Part shown: positions 29,300 to 38,625 of the stretch, in pieces
Layout: each line of letters starts with the position of its first letter
Position numbering within the stretch: the stretch's first letter is position 1
From: Pseudomonas sp. PSKL.D1
Lineage (GTDB): Bacteria > Pseudomonadota > Gammaproteobacteria > Pseudomonadales > Pseudomonadaceae
Length of the DNA: 64,000 nucleotides
Direction of reading: 5' to 3'
Assembly: GCF_028898945.1 (NCBI RefSeq)
Contig: NZ_CP118607.1
Location: forward strand, 1,660,001-1,724,000
The notes under the pieces: generated by a model
Databases searched by the model: none
Seen by the model: only the letters and a program-made list of their open reading frames with translations
Told to the model about the DNA's origin: nothing
Made by a program: the position numbers and the translations under genes

Positions 29300-30127
29300 G
29301 TGTCTACGGGTAATTTGGATTTCGAACAGTTCCGGGTATTCCTGGAGAAAGCCTGTGGCATCCTGCTGGGCGAGAATAAGCAGTACCTGGTCTCCAGCCG
29401 TCTCAACAAGTTGATGGAGCAACAGGGCATCAAGAGCCTGGGCGAGCTGGTGCAGCGTATCCAGTTGCAGCCGCGAGGCGGGCTGCGCGAGCAGGTGGTC
29501 GATGCGATGACCACCAACGAAACCCTGTGGTTTCGCGATACCTACCCATTCGAGGTGTTGAAGAACAAGGTCATTCCCGAGTTCATCAAGAACAACCCGG
29601 GCCAGCGTCTGCGCATGTGGTCGGCGGCGTGCTCGTCGGGGCAGGAGCCTTACTCGATTTCGATGGCCATCGACGAGTTCGAGCGCAGCAACCTGGGCCA
29701 GTTGAAGATGGGGGCGCAGATCGTCGCTACCGATTTGTCGGGTTCGATGCTCAACAACTGCAAGACCGGCGAATATGACAGCCTGGCGATTGCCCGGGGC
29801 CTGTCCCAGGAGCGCCTGCAGCGTTATTTCGACACCAAAGGGCCGGGGCGTTGGGCGGTGAAGCCTGCGATTCGCAGCCGTGTGGAGTTTCGCTCGTTCA
29901 ACCTGCTCGACAGCTATGCGAGCCTGGGCAAGTTCGACATCGTGTTCTGCCGCAACGTGCTGATCTATTTTTCGGCACAGGTGAAGAAGGACATCTTGCT
30001 GCGGATTCACAGCACGCTGAAGCCGGGTGGGTATCTGTTCCTGGGGGCGTCCGAGGCGCTGAACGGGTTGCCGGACCATTACCAGATGGTGCAGTGCAGC
30101 CCGGGGATCATTTACCAGGCCAAGTGA
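29300..30127 (+). CDS. cheR: Chemotaxis protein methyltransferase CheR
   Basis: This 275-residue SAM-dependent enzyme methylates glutamates of chemoreceptors. The N-terminal helical CheR domain is followed by the catalytic domain, with MWSAACSSGQEPYSISMAI (SAM motif I) and FDIVFCRNVLIYFSAQVKKDIL (CheR signature). There is no C-terminal NWETF-binding extension. The start is GTG at 29300. It is the last gene of the cheVR pair; a REP pair follows. Confidence 0.95.
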   Translation: MSTGNLDFEQFRVFLEKACGILLGENKQYLVSSRLNKLMEQQGIKSLGELVQRIQLQPRGGLREQVVDAMTTNETLWFRDTYPFEVLKNKVIPEFIKNNPGQRLRMWSAACSSGQEPYSISMAIDEFERSNLGQLKMGAQIVATDLSGSMLNNCKTGEYDSLAIARGLSQERLQRYFDTKGPGRWAVKPAIRSRVEFRSFNLLDSYASLGKFDIVFCRNVLIYFSAQVKKDILLRIHSTLKPGGYLFLGASEALNGLPDHYQMVQCSPGIIYQAK

Positions 30128-30145
30128 CTGCGCCTGCAAGATCAA

Positions 30146-30245
30146 GCGCCGCTTGCGCGCCGCATCGCGGATAAATCCGCTCCTACAGGTTGCGCGTAAT
30201 CCCTGTAGGAGCGGATTTATCCGCGATGCGCCGCGCAAGCGGCGC
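30146..30245. repeat. REP inverted pair, 'atccgcga' family
   Basis: GCGCCGCTTGCGCGCCGCAT begins and ATGCGCCGCGCAAGCGGCGC ends a 100-bp near-perfect palindrome. Inner arms are CGCGGATAAATCCGCTCC and its inverse. It separates cheR from the flgB operon and probably acts as terminator. Confidence 0.85.
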
Positions 30246-30463
30246 CATACCCACCCAACGTCAATTTTTTGTTTTGCCGCTTTTGCCACCCGCCCATTGC
30301 CGCTTTCCCATCCCCGAGCGGAAGCACTTTGCCGCTTTTCTGGCATCTCCTGTCGACCGCATCCCGCCAAAACCCAGCATTTCCGGGCTTCCTCAAGCTT
30401 GGCACAGCCCTTGCTATACCTTCGCCAACGACATTCCGGTCAACCTTCGAAGGTTTCCCCGAC
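30246..30463. other. Upstream region of flgB
   Basis: This non-coding region contains the sigma-54 promoter at 30400-30415. No other gene is seen. FleR is expected to bind upstream or downstream of the promoter, but I cannot define its site. Confidence 0.6.
30400..30415 (+). promoter_or_regulatory. Sigma-54 promoter of flgBCDE
   Basis: TGGCACAGCCCTTGCT matches the consensus TGGCAC-N5-TTGCT completely, 49 bp before the flgB ATG. In P. aeruginosa this operon is activated by FleR. Confidence 0.88.
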
Positions 30464-30874
30464 ATGAGCATCAGTTTCGACAAGGCACTTGGCATCCACG
30501 AAAAGGCATTGGGCTTCCGCGCCCAGCGCGCCGAGGTGCTGGCCAACAACATCGCCAACGCCGACACGCCCAACTACAAGGCGCGTGATATGGACTTTTC
30601 GTCGGTGCTCGCCGCCGAAAGCCAGAAACAGCAGCAAGGCGGCCGTTTCACCATGGACCGCACCAACAGCCGTCACATCGAGGCCGAAGGCTTGGCGATG
30701 GCTGACGACACGCTGCAATACCGCACGCCGACTCAGCCTTCGATCGACCAGAACACCGTGGACGCCCAGATCGAGCAATCGAACTACACGGAAAACGCCA
30801 TCGGCTTCCAGGCCAGCTTCACCTTGCTCAACAGTAAATTCAAAGGGCTGGTTTCGGCCCTGCGCGGAGAATAA
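30464..30874 (+). CDS. flgB: Flagellar rod protein FlgB
   Basis: This 136-residue proximal rod subunit contains the conserved rod/hook motif LANNIANADTPNYKARDMDF near the N terminus and the coiled C-terminal helix typical of axial proteins. The ATG at 30464 lies 49 bp after the sigma-54 promoter. It is the first gene of flgBCDE. Confidence 0.96.
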   Translation: MSISFDKALGIHEKALGFRAQRAEVLANNIANADTPNYKARDMDFSSVLAAESQKQQQGGRFTMDRTNSRHIEAEGLAMADDTLQYRTPTQPSIDQNTVDAQIEQSNYTENAIGFQASFTLLNSKFKGLVSALRGE

Positions 30875-30876
30875 CC

Positions 30877-31320
30877 ATGTCCCTGTCCAGTGTTTTCAAC
30901 ATCGCCGGTAGCGGCATGAGCGCGCAGAACACCCGCCTCAATACCGTGGCCTCCAACATCGCCAACGCCGAGACCGTTTCGTCGAGCATCGATCAGACTT
31001 ACCGCGCCCGCCACCCGGTGTTTGCCACCACCTTCCAGAACGCGCAAAACGGCACCGGCCAGTCGCTGTTCGAGGACCAGAACGAGGCAGGGCAGGGTGT
31101 GCAGGTCAAGGGCATCATCGAAGACCAGAGCAACCTGGAGGCGCGTTACGAACCCAACCACCCGGCGGCGAACAAGGACGGCTACGTCTACTACCCGAAC
31201 GTCAACGTGGTTGAAGAGATGGCAGACATGATTTCTGCCAGCCGTGCGTTCCAGACCAACGCCGAGCTGATGAACACCGCCAAGAACATGATGCAGAAGG
31301 TCCTGACCCTGGGTCAGTGA
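30877..31320 (+). CDS. flgC: Flagellar rod protein FlgC
   Basis: This 147-residue proximal rod subunit has the N-terminal SGMSAQNTRLNTVASNIANAET motif and a C-terminal helix VVEEMADMISASRAFQTNAELMNTAKNMM for axial polymerisation. It starts 2 bp after flgB. Confidence 0.96.
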   Translation: MSLSSVFNIAGSGMSAQNTRLNTVASNIANAETVSSSIDQTYRARHPVFATTFQNAQNGTGQSLFEDQNEAGQGVQVKGIIEDQSNLEARYEPNHPAANKDGYVYYPNVNVVEEMADMISASRAFQTNAELMNTAKNMMQKVLTLGQ

Positions 31321-31335
31321 TAAGGAACTCGGACC

Positions 31336-32043
31336 ATGGCAATCGATACTTCCAGCGTAAACCTCAATGATGTCCTCTCGGCGTCCGGCGTCAGCACCGG
31401 CACCAAGAAGACCACTACCGACACGGCTTCCAGCACCGGCACCGACAGCCTCGGCAAGGACGCGTTTCTGCAGCTGCTGGTTACCCAGATGCAGCACCAG
31501 AACCCGCTCGACCCGCAGGAAAACGGCGAGTTCGTGGCCCAGCTGGCGCAGTTCAGCAGCCTTGAAGGCATCACCTCGCTGAACGAGTCGGTCACCAGTA
31601 TCACCAACGCCATGGCCTCGTCCCAGGCACTGCAAGCCTCGTCCCTGGTGGGGCGTTCGGTGGTGGTGCAGAACGACAAGGCGATCGTCGATACCGCAGA
31701 AAGCTTCAACGCACAGTTTGTCGTGCCGCAAGCGATCAGCGAAGCGAAGGTCACCATCAAGGACTCGGAAGGCAACACCGTCAAGACCATCGAGCTGGGC
31801 GAGCAGGCTGCCGGTTACGCCGACTTCATCTGGGACGGAACCAACAGCAGCGGCGAGAAAGTCGACCCGGGTACGTACACCTTCACCGCCACCACCACGG
31901 TGGACGGCGAGTCGGTGCAGATGAACACGCTGTTGCCGGCCAAGGTGACCAGCGTCAGCTTCAACGCCACCGGCGAAATGGTCCTCAACCTGGCCGGTGT
32001 CGGCAAGGTTTCCCTCTCCGACGTACAAACCATCGGTATCTAA
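31336..32043 (+). CDS. flgD: Flagellar hook cap FlgD
   Basis: This 235-residue scaffold protein for hook assembly has a flexible Ser/Thr-rich N terminus and the signature DAFLQLLVTQMQHQNPLDPQENGEFVAQLAQFSSLEG. FlgD Ig-like/tudor domains occupy the C-terminal half (VPGTYTFTATT-like stretch). It is normally lost after hook completion. Confidence 0.96.
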   Translation: MAIDTSSVNLNDVLSASGVSTGTKKTTTDTASSTGTDSLGKDAFLQLLVTQMQHQNPLDPQENGEFVAQLAQFSSLEGITSLNESVTSITNAMASSQALQASSLVGRSVVVQNDKAIVDTAESFNAQFVVPQAISEAKVTIKDSEGNTVKTIELGEQAAGYADFIWDGTNSSGEKVDPGTYTFTATTTVDGESVQMNTLLPAKVTSVSFNATGEMVLNLAGVGKVSLSDVQTIGI

Positions 32044-32074
32044 GGCCCGCTAGCGCGGCACAAGGAGCGAATTC

Positions 32075-33430
32075 ATGTCTTTCAATATCGGCCTTAGCGG
32101 TCTGTACGCAGCCAACAAGCAACTGGACGTTACCGGCAACAACATCGCCAACGTCAACACCACCGGTTTCAAGTCGTCGCGTGCCGAGTTCGCCGACGTT
32201 TACGCAGGCGCCAACCGCCTGGGCGTGGGCAAGAACCAGATCGGCAACGGCGTGCGCCTGGCAGCCGTTTCGCAGCAGTTCACCCAGGGTGATGTCAACA
32301 ACACCGGCAACGTGCTGGACATGGGTATCCAGGGCCAGGGCTTCTTCGTGCTGTCCGATAACGGCTCGCAGGTGTATACCCGTGCCGGCGCCTTCCAGGC
32401 CGACAAGGACAACTACGTGGTCACCTCCGACGGCCTTCGCCTGCAAGGTTACGCGGCGGATTCGACCGGCAAGATCCAGAAAGGTGTGCTGACCGATCTG
32501 CAGATCGACACCTCGGCACTCAAGCCAAAGGCCACCACCCTGATCGACCAGGGCATCAACCTGAATTCCTCGGCGGCCGACATCCCGCTGACCGTCGATG
32601 ACGGCACTGGCAACATGGTCCCGAACAAGGTGTTCGACCCCTCTGACGAAACCACCTACACCAAGTCGTTCCCGACCAAGGTTTACGACAGTCAGGGTAA
32701 CGAGCACACCATGGAGCAGTTCTACCGCAAGACCGGCACCAACGAGTGGACCATGTACACCCTGGTGGACGGCCGCAACCCGTTCGACCCGTCTTCCACC
32801 GAGCCGCTGACCGGCACCATCAGCTTCAACAGCGACGGTTCGGTGGCCAGCATGACCGCTGACAACACCGGCCACCCGACTGGCGCGTCGTTCACCGTGA
32901 CCAACAACGTCTTCACCATGACTGGCTGGGTGCCGGCCGTGGAAGATGCCTCGGGCAACTGGGCGGCCAACGGTGCGGTCGGCAACACCGACGGGATGAA
33001 GCTGTCGATGAACAGCACCACCTCGTACAACACCGAGACCGCGCGCATGTCGCAGTCCCAGGACGGCTATGCCACCGGCATCCTGTCGAGCCTGAGCATC
33101 GACTCCACCGGCGTGCTGTTTGCCAGCTTCAGCAACCAGCAGTCCCGCGCCATCGGCCAGGTGGCCCTGGCCAGCTTTGCCAACGAGCAGGGCCTGCAGC
33201 AGATTGGCGGCACCCGCTGGACTGAAACCTACTCGTCGGGCATTCCGGGTATCGATGCACCGAAAACCGGTACGCTGGGTAGCGTTGAGTCCAACGCGCT
33301 GGAAGGTTCGAACGTTAACCTGACCCAGGAGCTGGTCGAGCTGATCAAGGCGCAGAGCAACTACCAGGCGAACGCCAAGACCATTTCGACTGAAAGCACT
33401 GTGATGCAGACCATCATTCAGATGACTTGA
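32075..33430 (+). CDS. flgE: Flagellar hook protein FlgE
   Basis: This 451-residue hook subunit starts MSFNIGLSGLYAANKQLDVTGNNIANVNTTGFK. The middle holds the D1/D2 domains (VYTRAGAFQADKDNYVVTSDGLRLQGYA), and it ends with the axial helix LTQELVELIKAQSNYQANAKTISTESTVMQTIIQM. The length is in the normal range for Pseudomonas. It is the last gene before a REP pair, so the transcript may end there. Confidence 0.96.
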   Translation: MSFNIGLSGLYAANKQLDVTGNNIANVNTTGFKSSRAEFADVYAGANRLGVGKNQIGNGVRLAAVSQQFTQGDVNNTGNVLDMGIQGQGFFVLSDNGSQVYTRAGAFQADKDNYVVTSDGLRLQGYAADSTGKIQKGVLTDLQIDTSALKPKATTLIDQGINLNSSAADIPLTVDDGTGNMVPNKVFDPSDETTYTKSFPTKVYDSQGNEHTMEQFYRKTGTNEWTMYTLVDGRNPFDPSSTEPLTGTISFNSDGSVASMTADNTGHPTGASFTVTNNVFTMTGWVPAVEDASGNWAANGAVGNTDGMKLSMNSTTSYNTETARMSQSQDGYATGILSSLSIDSTGVLFASFSNQQSRAIGQVALASFANEQGLQQIGGTRWTETYSSGIPGIDAPKTGTLGSVESNALEGSNVNLTQELVELIKAQSNYQANAKTISTESTVMQTIIQMT

Positions 33431-33442
33431 TGGTATGGTGAT

Positions 33443-33551
33443 CCGGGGCTGCTGCGCAGCCCTTTCGCGACACGAGGCCGCTCCCACAGGAGATTGCATA
33501 CCCCTGTGGGAGCGGCCTCGTGTCGCGAAAGGGCCGCAAAGCGGCCCCGAC
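33443..33551. repeat. REP inverted pair, 'gcgaaaggg' family
   Basis: CCGGGGCTGCTGCGCAGCCC starts and GCCGCAAAGCGGCCCCGAC ends the palindrome; inner arms read CCTTTCGCGACACGAGGCC and its inverse. It is closely related to the copy at 25.5 kb and follows flgE by 12 bp. Confidence 0.85.
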
Positions 33552-33565
33552 ATTCTGGAGGCCTG

Positions 33566-33751
33566 ATGAAAAAGCTCGCCCTCACACTACTCGCCACATT
33601 CGCCCTGCTACAGGCCAATGCCGGCCCCGCCCCGTGGTGGCGCTGGGAAAGCCAGGTGGACGGGCGACTGGTGTGTTTGCAATGGTCGCCGGGGGATGGC
33701 TGGAAGCGGTTTGCCGGCCCCTACAACAATGCCGGGTGTCGGGATCGGTGA
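33566..33751 (+). CDS. Small secreted protein of unknown function
   Basis: This encodes 61 residues. The ATG at 33566 has a CTGGAGG site 5 bp upstream. A clear signal peptide (MKKLALTLLATFALLQANA) is followed by a short mature part of about 42 residues. That part is rich in Trp and Gly, with two Cys (PAPWWRWESQVDGRLVC.. and ..YNNAGCRDR) that may form one disulfide. I do not recognise a named family. It sits between two REP pairs inside the flagellar cluster, so its link to motility is doubtful. Confidence 0.65.
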   Translation: MKKLALTLLATFALLQANAGPAPWWRWESQVDGRLVCLQWSPGDGWKRFAGPYNNAGCRDR

Positions 33752-33760
33752 TTCATGGGT

Positions 33761-33830
33761 CGGCCTCATCGCGGATGAATCCGCTCCTACAGGTATCGTG
33801 TAGGAGCGGATTCATCCGCGATGAGGCCGG
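33761..33830. repeat. REP inverted pair, 'atccgcga' family
   Basis: CGGCCTCATCGCGGATGAAT and its inverse ending CCGCGATGAGGCCGG form a 70-bp hairpin right after the small secreted protein gene. Confidence 0.85.
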
Positions 33831-33907
33831 CCCTGCTTATGCAACCCTTTGCCGCCCCCGGCAACCCCGCGCCGGATAACCGACGTCCACTTCTCTGTCA
33901 TCCCCCG

Positions 33908-33940
33908 AAAAGGCCCGTAAATACGGGCCTTTTCGCATTT
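33908..33940 (+). terminator. Intrinsic terminator upstream of flgF
   Basis: AAAAGGCCCGTA, an AA loop and TACGGGCCTTTT are followed by CGCATTTT. It is a strong hairpin that separates the flgE transcript from the flgF promoter. Confidence 0.8.
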
Positions 33941-33949
33941 TAAAAAAGT

Positions 33950-33965
33950 TGGTTCGGAACTTGCT
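33950..33965 (+). promoter_or_regulatory. Sigma-54 promoter of flgFGHIJKL
   Basis: TGGTTCGGAACTTGCT has exact GG-N10-GC spacing and an intact TTGCT. The -24 element deviates (TTC for CAC). It lies 60 bp before the flgF start, just after the terminator. Confidence 0.65.
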
Positions 33966-34024
33966 TTATAGCCTGCACAGCAACGGCAAGCGGCAAACGC
34001 TCGCCAGTGCAGCGGAGGATGACT

Positions 34025-34765
34025 GTGGACAAACTGCTTTATGTGGCCATGACCGGCGCCAGCCAGAACGCGCTGGCGCAAAAGGCCCACGCCAACAACC
34101 TGGCGAACATTTCCACCAACGGCTTTCAGCGCGACCTGGAGCAGGCGCGTTCGATGCCGGTGTTCGGTGACAGCTTTCCGTCGCGGGCCTTTGCCATGAG
34201 CGAGCGCCCGGGCACCGATTTCAGCGAAGGGCCGATGGTCGAAACCGGCCGCGAGCTGGACGTGACGGTCACCGGCAAAGGCTTCATCGCCGTGCAGGCG
34301 CCGGACGGCAGCGAAGCCTACGTGCGCACCGGCAGCCTGAACATCGACGCCCTGGGCGTGCTGCGCGCCGGCAACGGCATGCCGGTGATCGGCAACGGCG
34401 GCCCGATCGCCATCCCGCCAGAGCAGAAGGTGGAAGTGGGCTCGGACGGCACCATCAGCATCCGCTCGATGGGCGAAGACCCTCGGGTGATGGCCGAGGT
34501 CGACCGCATCAAGCTGGTCAACCCCGACACCCAGGGGCTGACCAAGGGCCTGGACGGTTTGATCCACACCACCAATGGCCAGCCTGCCGCCGCCGACGTC
34601 AACGTACGGGTGGTGTCGGGCTTCCTGGAGGGCAGCAACGTCAACGCCGTGGAAGAAATGACCTCGGTGCTGGCGCTGTCCCGCCAATTCGAACTGCACG
34701 TCAAAATGATGAACGCGGCCAAGGAAGGCGATGAAGCCATGGCGCGTGTTTTGCAACTCGGCTAA
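34025..34765 (+). CDS. flgF: Flagellar rod protein FlgF
   Basis: This 246-residue proximal rod subunit is chosen to start at GTG 34025 because GGAGG at 34014-34018 is correctly spaced for it. The ATG at 34019 would overlap that site. The N terminus VDKLLYVAMTGASQNALAQKAHANNLANISTNGFQ and the C-terminal helix NAVEEMTSVLALSRQFELHVKMM are typical of axial proteins. Confidence 0.95.
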   Translation: MDKLLYVAMTGASQNALAQKAHANNLANISTNGFQRDLEQARSMPVFGDSFPSRAFAMSERPGTDFSEGPMVETGRELDVTVTGKGFIAVQAPDGSEAYVRTGSLNIDALGVLRAGNGMPVIGNGGPIAIPPEQKVEVGSDGTISIRSMGEDPRVMAEVDRIKLVNPDTQGLTKGLDGLIHTTNGQPAAADVNVRVVSGFLEGSNVNAVEEMTSVLALSRQFELHVKMMNAAKEGDEAMARVLQLG

Positions 34766-34812
34766 CCACACTTGAACGGGTGCCGTAAAACAGGCGCACG
34801 AGGAGAAAACTG

Positions 34813-35598
34813 ATGCTTCCGGCTCTTTGGGTCGCTAAAACCGGCCTGTCCGCTCAGGACACCAACCTCACGGTCATTTCCAACAACCTGGCCAACGTTT
34901 CGACCACCGGCTTCAAGCGTGATCGTGCCGAGTTCCAGGACTTGCTGTACCAGATCAAACGCCAGCCGGGCGCGCAGTCCACCCAGGACAGCGAACTGCC
35001 GTCGGGCCTGCAGGTCGGTACCGGTGTGCGCATTGTCGGCACCCAGAAAAACTTCCAGACCGGTAGCCTGCAAACCACCGAAAACCCGCTGGACCTGGCG
35101 GTCAATGGCCGTGGCTTCTTCCAGGTGCTGCAACCGGACGGCACGGTTTCGTACACCCGTGACGGTACCTTCCACCTGAACTCCGACGGCCAGATCGTCA
35201 CCGCCAACGGCTTCGCCCTGGAGCCTGCGATCGTGGTGCCGAACGACGCCCAGACCTTCACCGTCGGCCAGGACGGCACCGTGTCGATCACCACCGCCGG
35301 CAACCCGGCCGCCCAGGTGATCGGCAACTTGCAGACCGCCGACTTCATCAACCCGGCCGGCCTGCAAGCCATTGGTGACAACCTGTTCCTGGAAACCGCC
35401 GCCAGCGGCGCGCCACAGGTAGGCACCCCGGGCCTGAACGGCTTCGGCACCACCCTGCAGCAGACCCTGGAAAACTCCAACGTCAGCACCGTTGAAGAGC
35501 TGGTGAACATGATCACCACCCAGCGTGCCTACGAGATGAACTCCAAGGTCATTTCCACCGCCGACCAGATGCTGTCGTTCGTTACCCAGCAGCTGTAA
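34813..35598 (+). CDS. flgG: Flagellar distal rod protein FlgG
   Basis: This encodes 261 residues. The N-terminal LWVAKTGLSAQDTNLTVISNNLANVSTTGFKRDRAEFQDLLYQ includes the FlgG-specific insertion that straightens the rod. The C terminus VSTVEELVNMITTQRAYEMNSKVISTADQMLSF is conserved. The length matches E. coli FlgG (260). Confidence 0.97.
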   Translation: MLPALWVAKTGLSAQDTNLTVISNNLANVSTTGFKRDRAEFQDLLYQIKRQPGAQSTQDSELPSGLQVGTGVRIVGTQKNFQTGSLQTTENPLDLAVNGRGFFQVLQPDGTVSYTRDGTFHLNSDGQIVTANGFALEPAIVVPNDAQTFTVGQDGTVSITTAGNPAAQVIGNLQTADFINPAGLQAIGDNLFLETAASGAPQVGTPGLNGFGTTLQQTLENSNVSTVEELVNMITTQRAYEMNSKVISTADQMLSFVTQQL

Positions 35599-35632
35599 GC
35601 CTTAAGTTCAGTTACACCGTGAGGTAAGCGTC

Positions 35633-36328
35633 ATGAATCGTCTGTTGTCCGTATTTGCCCTGGGGGGGGCGGTGTTGCTGGCAGGTTGCGTCGCGCCGAC
35701 GGCCAAGCCCAACGACCCGTACTATGCGCCGGTGTTGCCGCGCACCCCGTTGCCGGCAGCGGCCAACAACGGTTCGATTTACCAGGCGGGTTTCGAGCAG
35801 AACCTGTACAGCGACCGCAAGGCGTTCCGCGTGGGTGACATCATCACCATCACCCTCAACGAACGCACCTCGGCCAGCAAGAACGCCGGTTCGCAAATTC
35901 AAAAGGACAGCAACGCCAACCTTGGCCTGACGTCCTTGTTCGGCACCACCCCGAGCACCAACAACCCGTTCGGCGGCGGCAACCTGTCGCTGGAGGCAGG
36001 TTACAGCGGCGAGCGCGCCACCAAGGGCGACAGCAAGGCCACCCAGGGCAACACCCTGACCGGCTCGATCACCGTGACCGTGGCCGAAGTGCTGCCCAAC
36101 GGCATCATCGCCGTGCGCGGCGAGAAATGGATGACGCTGAACACCGGCGAAGAGCTGGTGCGCATCGCCGGTCTGATCCGCGCCGACGACATCGCCACCG
36201 ACAACACCGTGCCGTCCACCCGCGTGGCCGATGCGCGCATCACCTATTCGGGCACCGGGTCGTTCGCCGATGCCAGCCAGCCCGGTTGGCTGGACCGCTT
36301 CTTCCTCAGCCCGCTTTGGCCCTTCTGA
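35633..36328 (+). CDS. flgH: Flagellar L-ring lipoprotein FlgH
   Basis: This 231-residue outer-membrane ring protein has a lipoprotein signal [19 protein letters not shown] with lipobox LAGC. Conserved blocks are [27 protein letters not shown] and [25 protein letters not shown], with the C-terminal [28 protein letters not shown]. Confidence 0.96.
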   Translation: MNRLLSVFALGGAVLLAGCVAPTAKPNDPYYAPVLPRTPLPAAANNGSIYQAGFEQNLYSDRKAFRVGDIITITLNERTSASKNAGSQIQKDSNANLGLTSLFGTTPSTNNPFGGGNLSLEAGYSGERATKGDSKATQGNTLTGSITVTVAEVLPNGIIAVRGEKWMTLNTGEELVRIAGLIRADDIATDNTVPSTRVADARITYSGTGSFADASQPGWLDRFFLSPLWPF

Positions 36329-36334
36329 GTACGG

Positions 36335-37450
36335 ATGAACATGTTCAACGTCAGGCAACTGATTGCCGCCACTTTGCTTCTGTCCTGCGCGTTCGGCGCC
36401 CATGCCGAGCGCTTGAAGGACATTGCCAGCATTTCTGGCGTGCGCTCCAACCAGTTGATCGGCTACGGCCTGGTAGTGGGGCTCAACGGCACGGGTGACC
36501 AGACCACCCAGACGCCGTTCACCCTGCAAACCTTCAACAACATGCTGTCGCAGTTCGGCATCAAGGTGCCGGAAGGCTCCGGCAACGTGCAGTTGAAAAA
36601 CGTCGCCGCAGTGTCGGTGCATGCCGACCTGCCGCCGTTCGCCAAGCCGGGCCAGGTGGTGGATATCACCGTGTCCTCGATTGGTAACTCCAAGAGCCTG
36701 CGCGGCGGCAGCCTGCTGATGACCCCGCTCAAGGGTATCGATGGCAACGTATACGCCATTGCCCAGGGCAACCTGGTGGTCGGCGGTTTCGACGCCGAAG
36801 GTCGTGACGGTTCCAAGATTACCGTCAACGTTCCGTCGGCAGGTCGCATCCCCGGTGGTGCTTCCGTCGAGCGTGCCGTGCCGAGCGGCTTCAACCAGGG
36901 CAACAGCCTGACCCTGAACCTCAATCGCCCCGACTTCACCACCGCCAAGCGCATTGTCGACAAGGTCAACGAGCTGCTTGGCCCAGGCGTAGCGCAAGCT
37001 GTGGACGGCGGCTCGGTACGCGTCAGTGCGCCGATGGACCCGACCCAGCGCGTGGACTACCTGTCGATCCTCGAGAACCTGGAGATCGACCCGGGCCAGG
37101 CCGTGGCCAAGGTCATCATCAACTCGCGTACCGGCACCATCGTGATCGGCCAGAACGTCAAGGTGTCGCCAGCAGCGGTGACCCACGGCAGCCTGACCGT
37201 GACCATCACCGAAGACCCGATCGTCAGCCAGCCGGGGCCGTTCTCCAATGGCCAGACCGCGGTGGTGCCACGCTCGCGGGTGAATGCGCAGCAGGAAGCC
37301 AAGCCGATGTTCAAGTTCGGCCCGGGTACCACGCTGGATGAAATCGTCCGTGCGGTGAACCAGGTGGGCGCAGCGCCCAGCGACCTGATGGCGATCCTCG
37401 AAGCCCTGAAACAGGCCGGCGCCTTGCAGGCCGACCTGATCGTGATCTGA
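36335..37450 (+). CDS. flgI: Flagellar P-ring protein FlgI
   Basis: This 371-residue periplasmic ring subunit has a signal peptide ending at FGAHA, then [33 protein letters not shown], the FlgI signature. It is complete to [34 protein letters not shown]. The ATG at 36335 or the one two codons later (36341) could be used. Confidence 0.96.
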   Translation: MNMFNVRQLIAATLLLSCAFGAHAERLKDIASISGVRSNQLIGYGLVVGLNGTGDQTTQTPFTLQTFNNMLSQFGIKVPEGSGNVQLKNVAAVSVHADLPPFAKPGQVVDITVSSIGNSKSLRGGSLLMTPLKGIDGNVYAIAQGNLVVGGFDAEGRDGSKITVNVPSAGRIPGGASVERAVPSGFNQGNSLTLNLNRPDFTTAKRIVDKVNELLGPGVAQAVDGGSVRVSAPMDPTQRVDYLSILENLEIDPGQAVAKVIINSRTGTIVIGQNVKVSPAAVTHGSLTVTITEDPIVSQPGPFSNGQTAVVPRSRVNAQQEAKPMFKFGPGTTLDEIVRAVNQVGAAPSDLMAILEALKQAGALQADLIVI

Positions 37451-37461
37451 GGACGCAGGGG

Positions 37462-38613
37462 ATGAATTCGAAAAGCCTGGTTTCCAGCACCGCCGACAGC
37501 GGCGCCTACACCGACCTCAACCGCCTGAGCTCGCTCAAGCACGGCGACCGCGACAGCGACGCCAACGTGCGCAAGGTGGCCCAGGAGTTCGAGTCGCTGT
37601 TCATCAGCGAAATGCTCAAGGCGTCGCGCAAGGCCAGCGACGTGCTGGCCGACGACAACCCGATGAACACCGAGACGGTCAAACAGTACCGCGACATGTA
37701 CGACCAGCAGCTGGCCGTGAGCATGTCCCGCGAAGGCGGCGGCATTGGCCTGCAGGACGTGCTGGTGCGCCAGTTGTCGAAAAACAAGAGCGCACCGGCC
37801 AATACCAGCCCGTTCCCGCGCACCGATGGCAGCGCGCCGACGCTGTGGGGCAACAAGGTTGCCGAGCCGGTGCACGCCGCGCAGAGCACCACGCGCAACG
37901 ACGTGGCCGCGCTCAATTCGCGGCGCCTGGCGTTGCCGGGCAAGCTTACCGACCGCCTGTTGGCCGGTATCGTGCCATCGGCGGCAACCACCAACAGCGC
38001 TGCCGTGCCTGCCCGCGAAGGGCAGCAAACCGCTCAGACCTTTGCCGTGCCCGAGAACGGCCTGCGCATCACCGGCCGTGCCGTGGCCCAGCCGCCGCTG
38101 GCGCCGAACAAGGCCTTCAGCGACAGCGACACGTTTGTCGCCACCATGCTGCCGATGGCCGAACAGGCCGCCAAGCGTATCGGCGTCGACCCGCGCTACC
38201 TGGTGGCCCAGGCCGCCCTGGAAACCGGTTGGGGCAAGTCGGTCATGCGCAACAGCGACGGCAGCAGCAGCCACAACCTGTTCGGCATCAAGGCCACGGG
38301 TAACTGGGAAGGCGATTCGGCGCGGGCCATCACCAGCGAGTTCCGCGATGGCCAGTTCGTCAAGGAAACGGCGGCGTTCCGTTCCTACGATTCGTACCAG
38401 GACAGCTTCCATGACCTGGTAAGCCTGCTGCAGAACAATTCCCGCTATCAAGATGCGGTGAAGTCCGCCGATAACCCAGAACAGTTTGTGCGAGAACTGC
38501 AAAAGGCCGGGTACGCCACCGACCCGAACTACGCCAGCAAGATCTCGCAGATCGCAAGACAGATGAAGCCGGACCAGAGCTACGCAATGCTCGGTACCAC
38601 TTCGCAACTATAA
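37462..38613 (+). CDS. flgJ: Flagellar rod cap / peptidoglycan hydrolase FlgJ
   Basis: This encodes 383 residues. The N-terminal rod-binding domain (about 30-120; VAQEFESLFISEMLKASRKASDVLADDNPMN) is followed by a variable Ala/Pro/Asn-rich linker. The C-terminal glucosaminidase domain (about 225-370; QAAKRIGVDPRYLVAQAALETGWGKSVM) has the catalytic Glu in ALETGWG. It drills the wall for the rod and caps it. Confidence 0.96.
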   Translation: MNSKSLVSSTADSGAYTDLNRLSSLKHGDRDSDANVRKVAQEFESLFISEMLKASRKASDVLADDNPMNTETVKQYRDMYDQQLAVSMSREGGGIGLQDVLVRQLSKNKSAPANTSPFPRTDGSAPTLWGNKVAEPVHAAQSTTRNDVAALNSRRLALPGKLTDRLLAGIVPSAATTNSAAVPAREGQQTAQTFAVPENGLRITGRAVAQPPLAPNKAFSDSDTFVATMLPMAEQAAKRIGVDPRYLVAQAALETGWGKSVMRNSDGSSSHNLFGIKATGNWEGDSARAITSEFRDGQFVKETAAFRSYDSYQDSFHDLVSLLQNNSRYQDAVKSADNPEQFVRELQKAGYATDPNYASKISQIARQMKPDQSYAMLGTTSQL

Positions 38614-38625
38614 GGGCATGGAACC

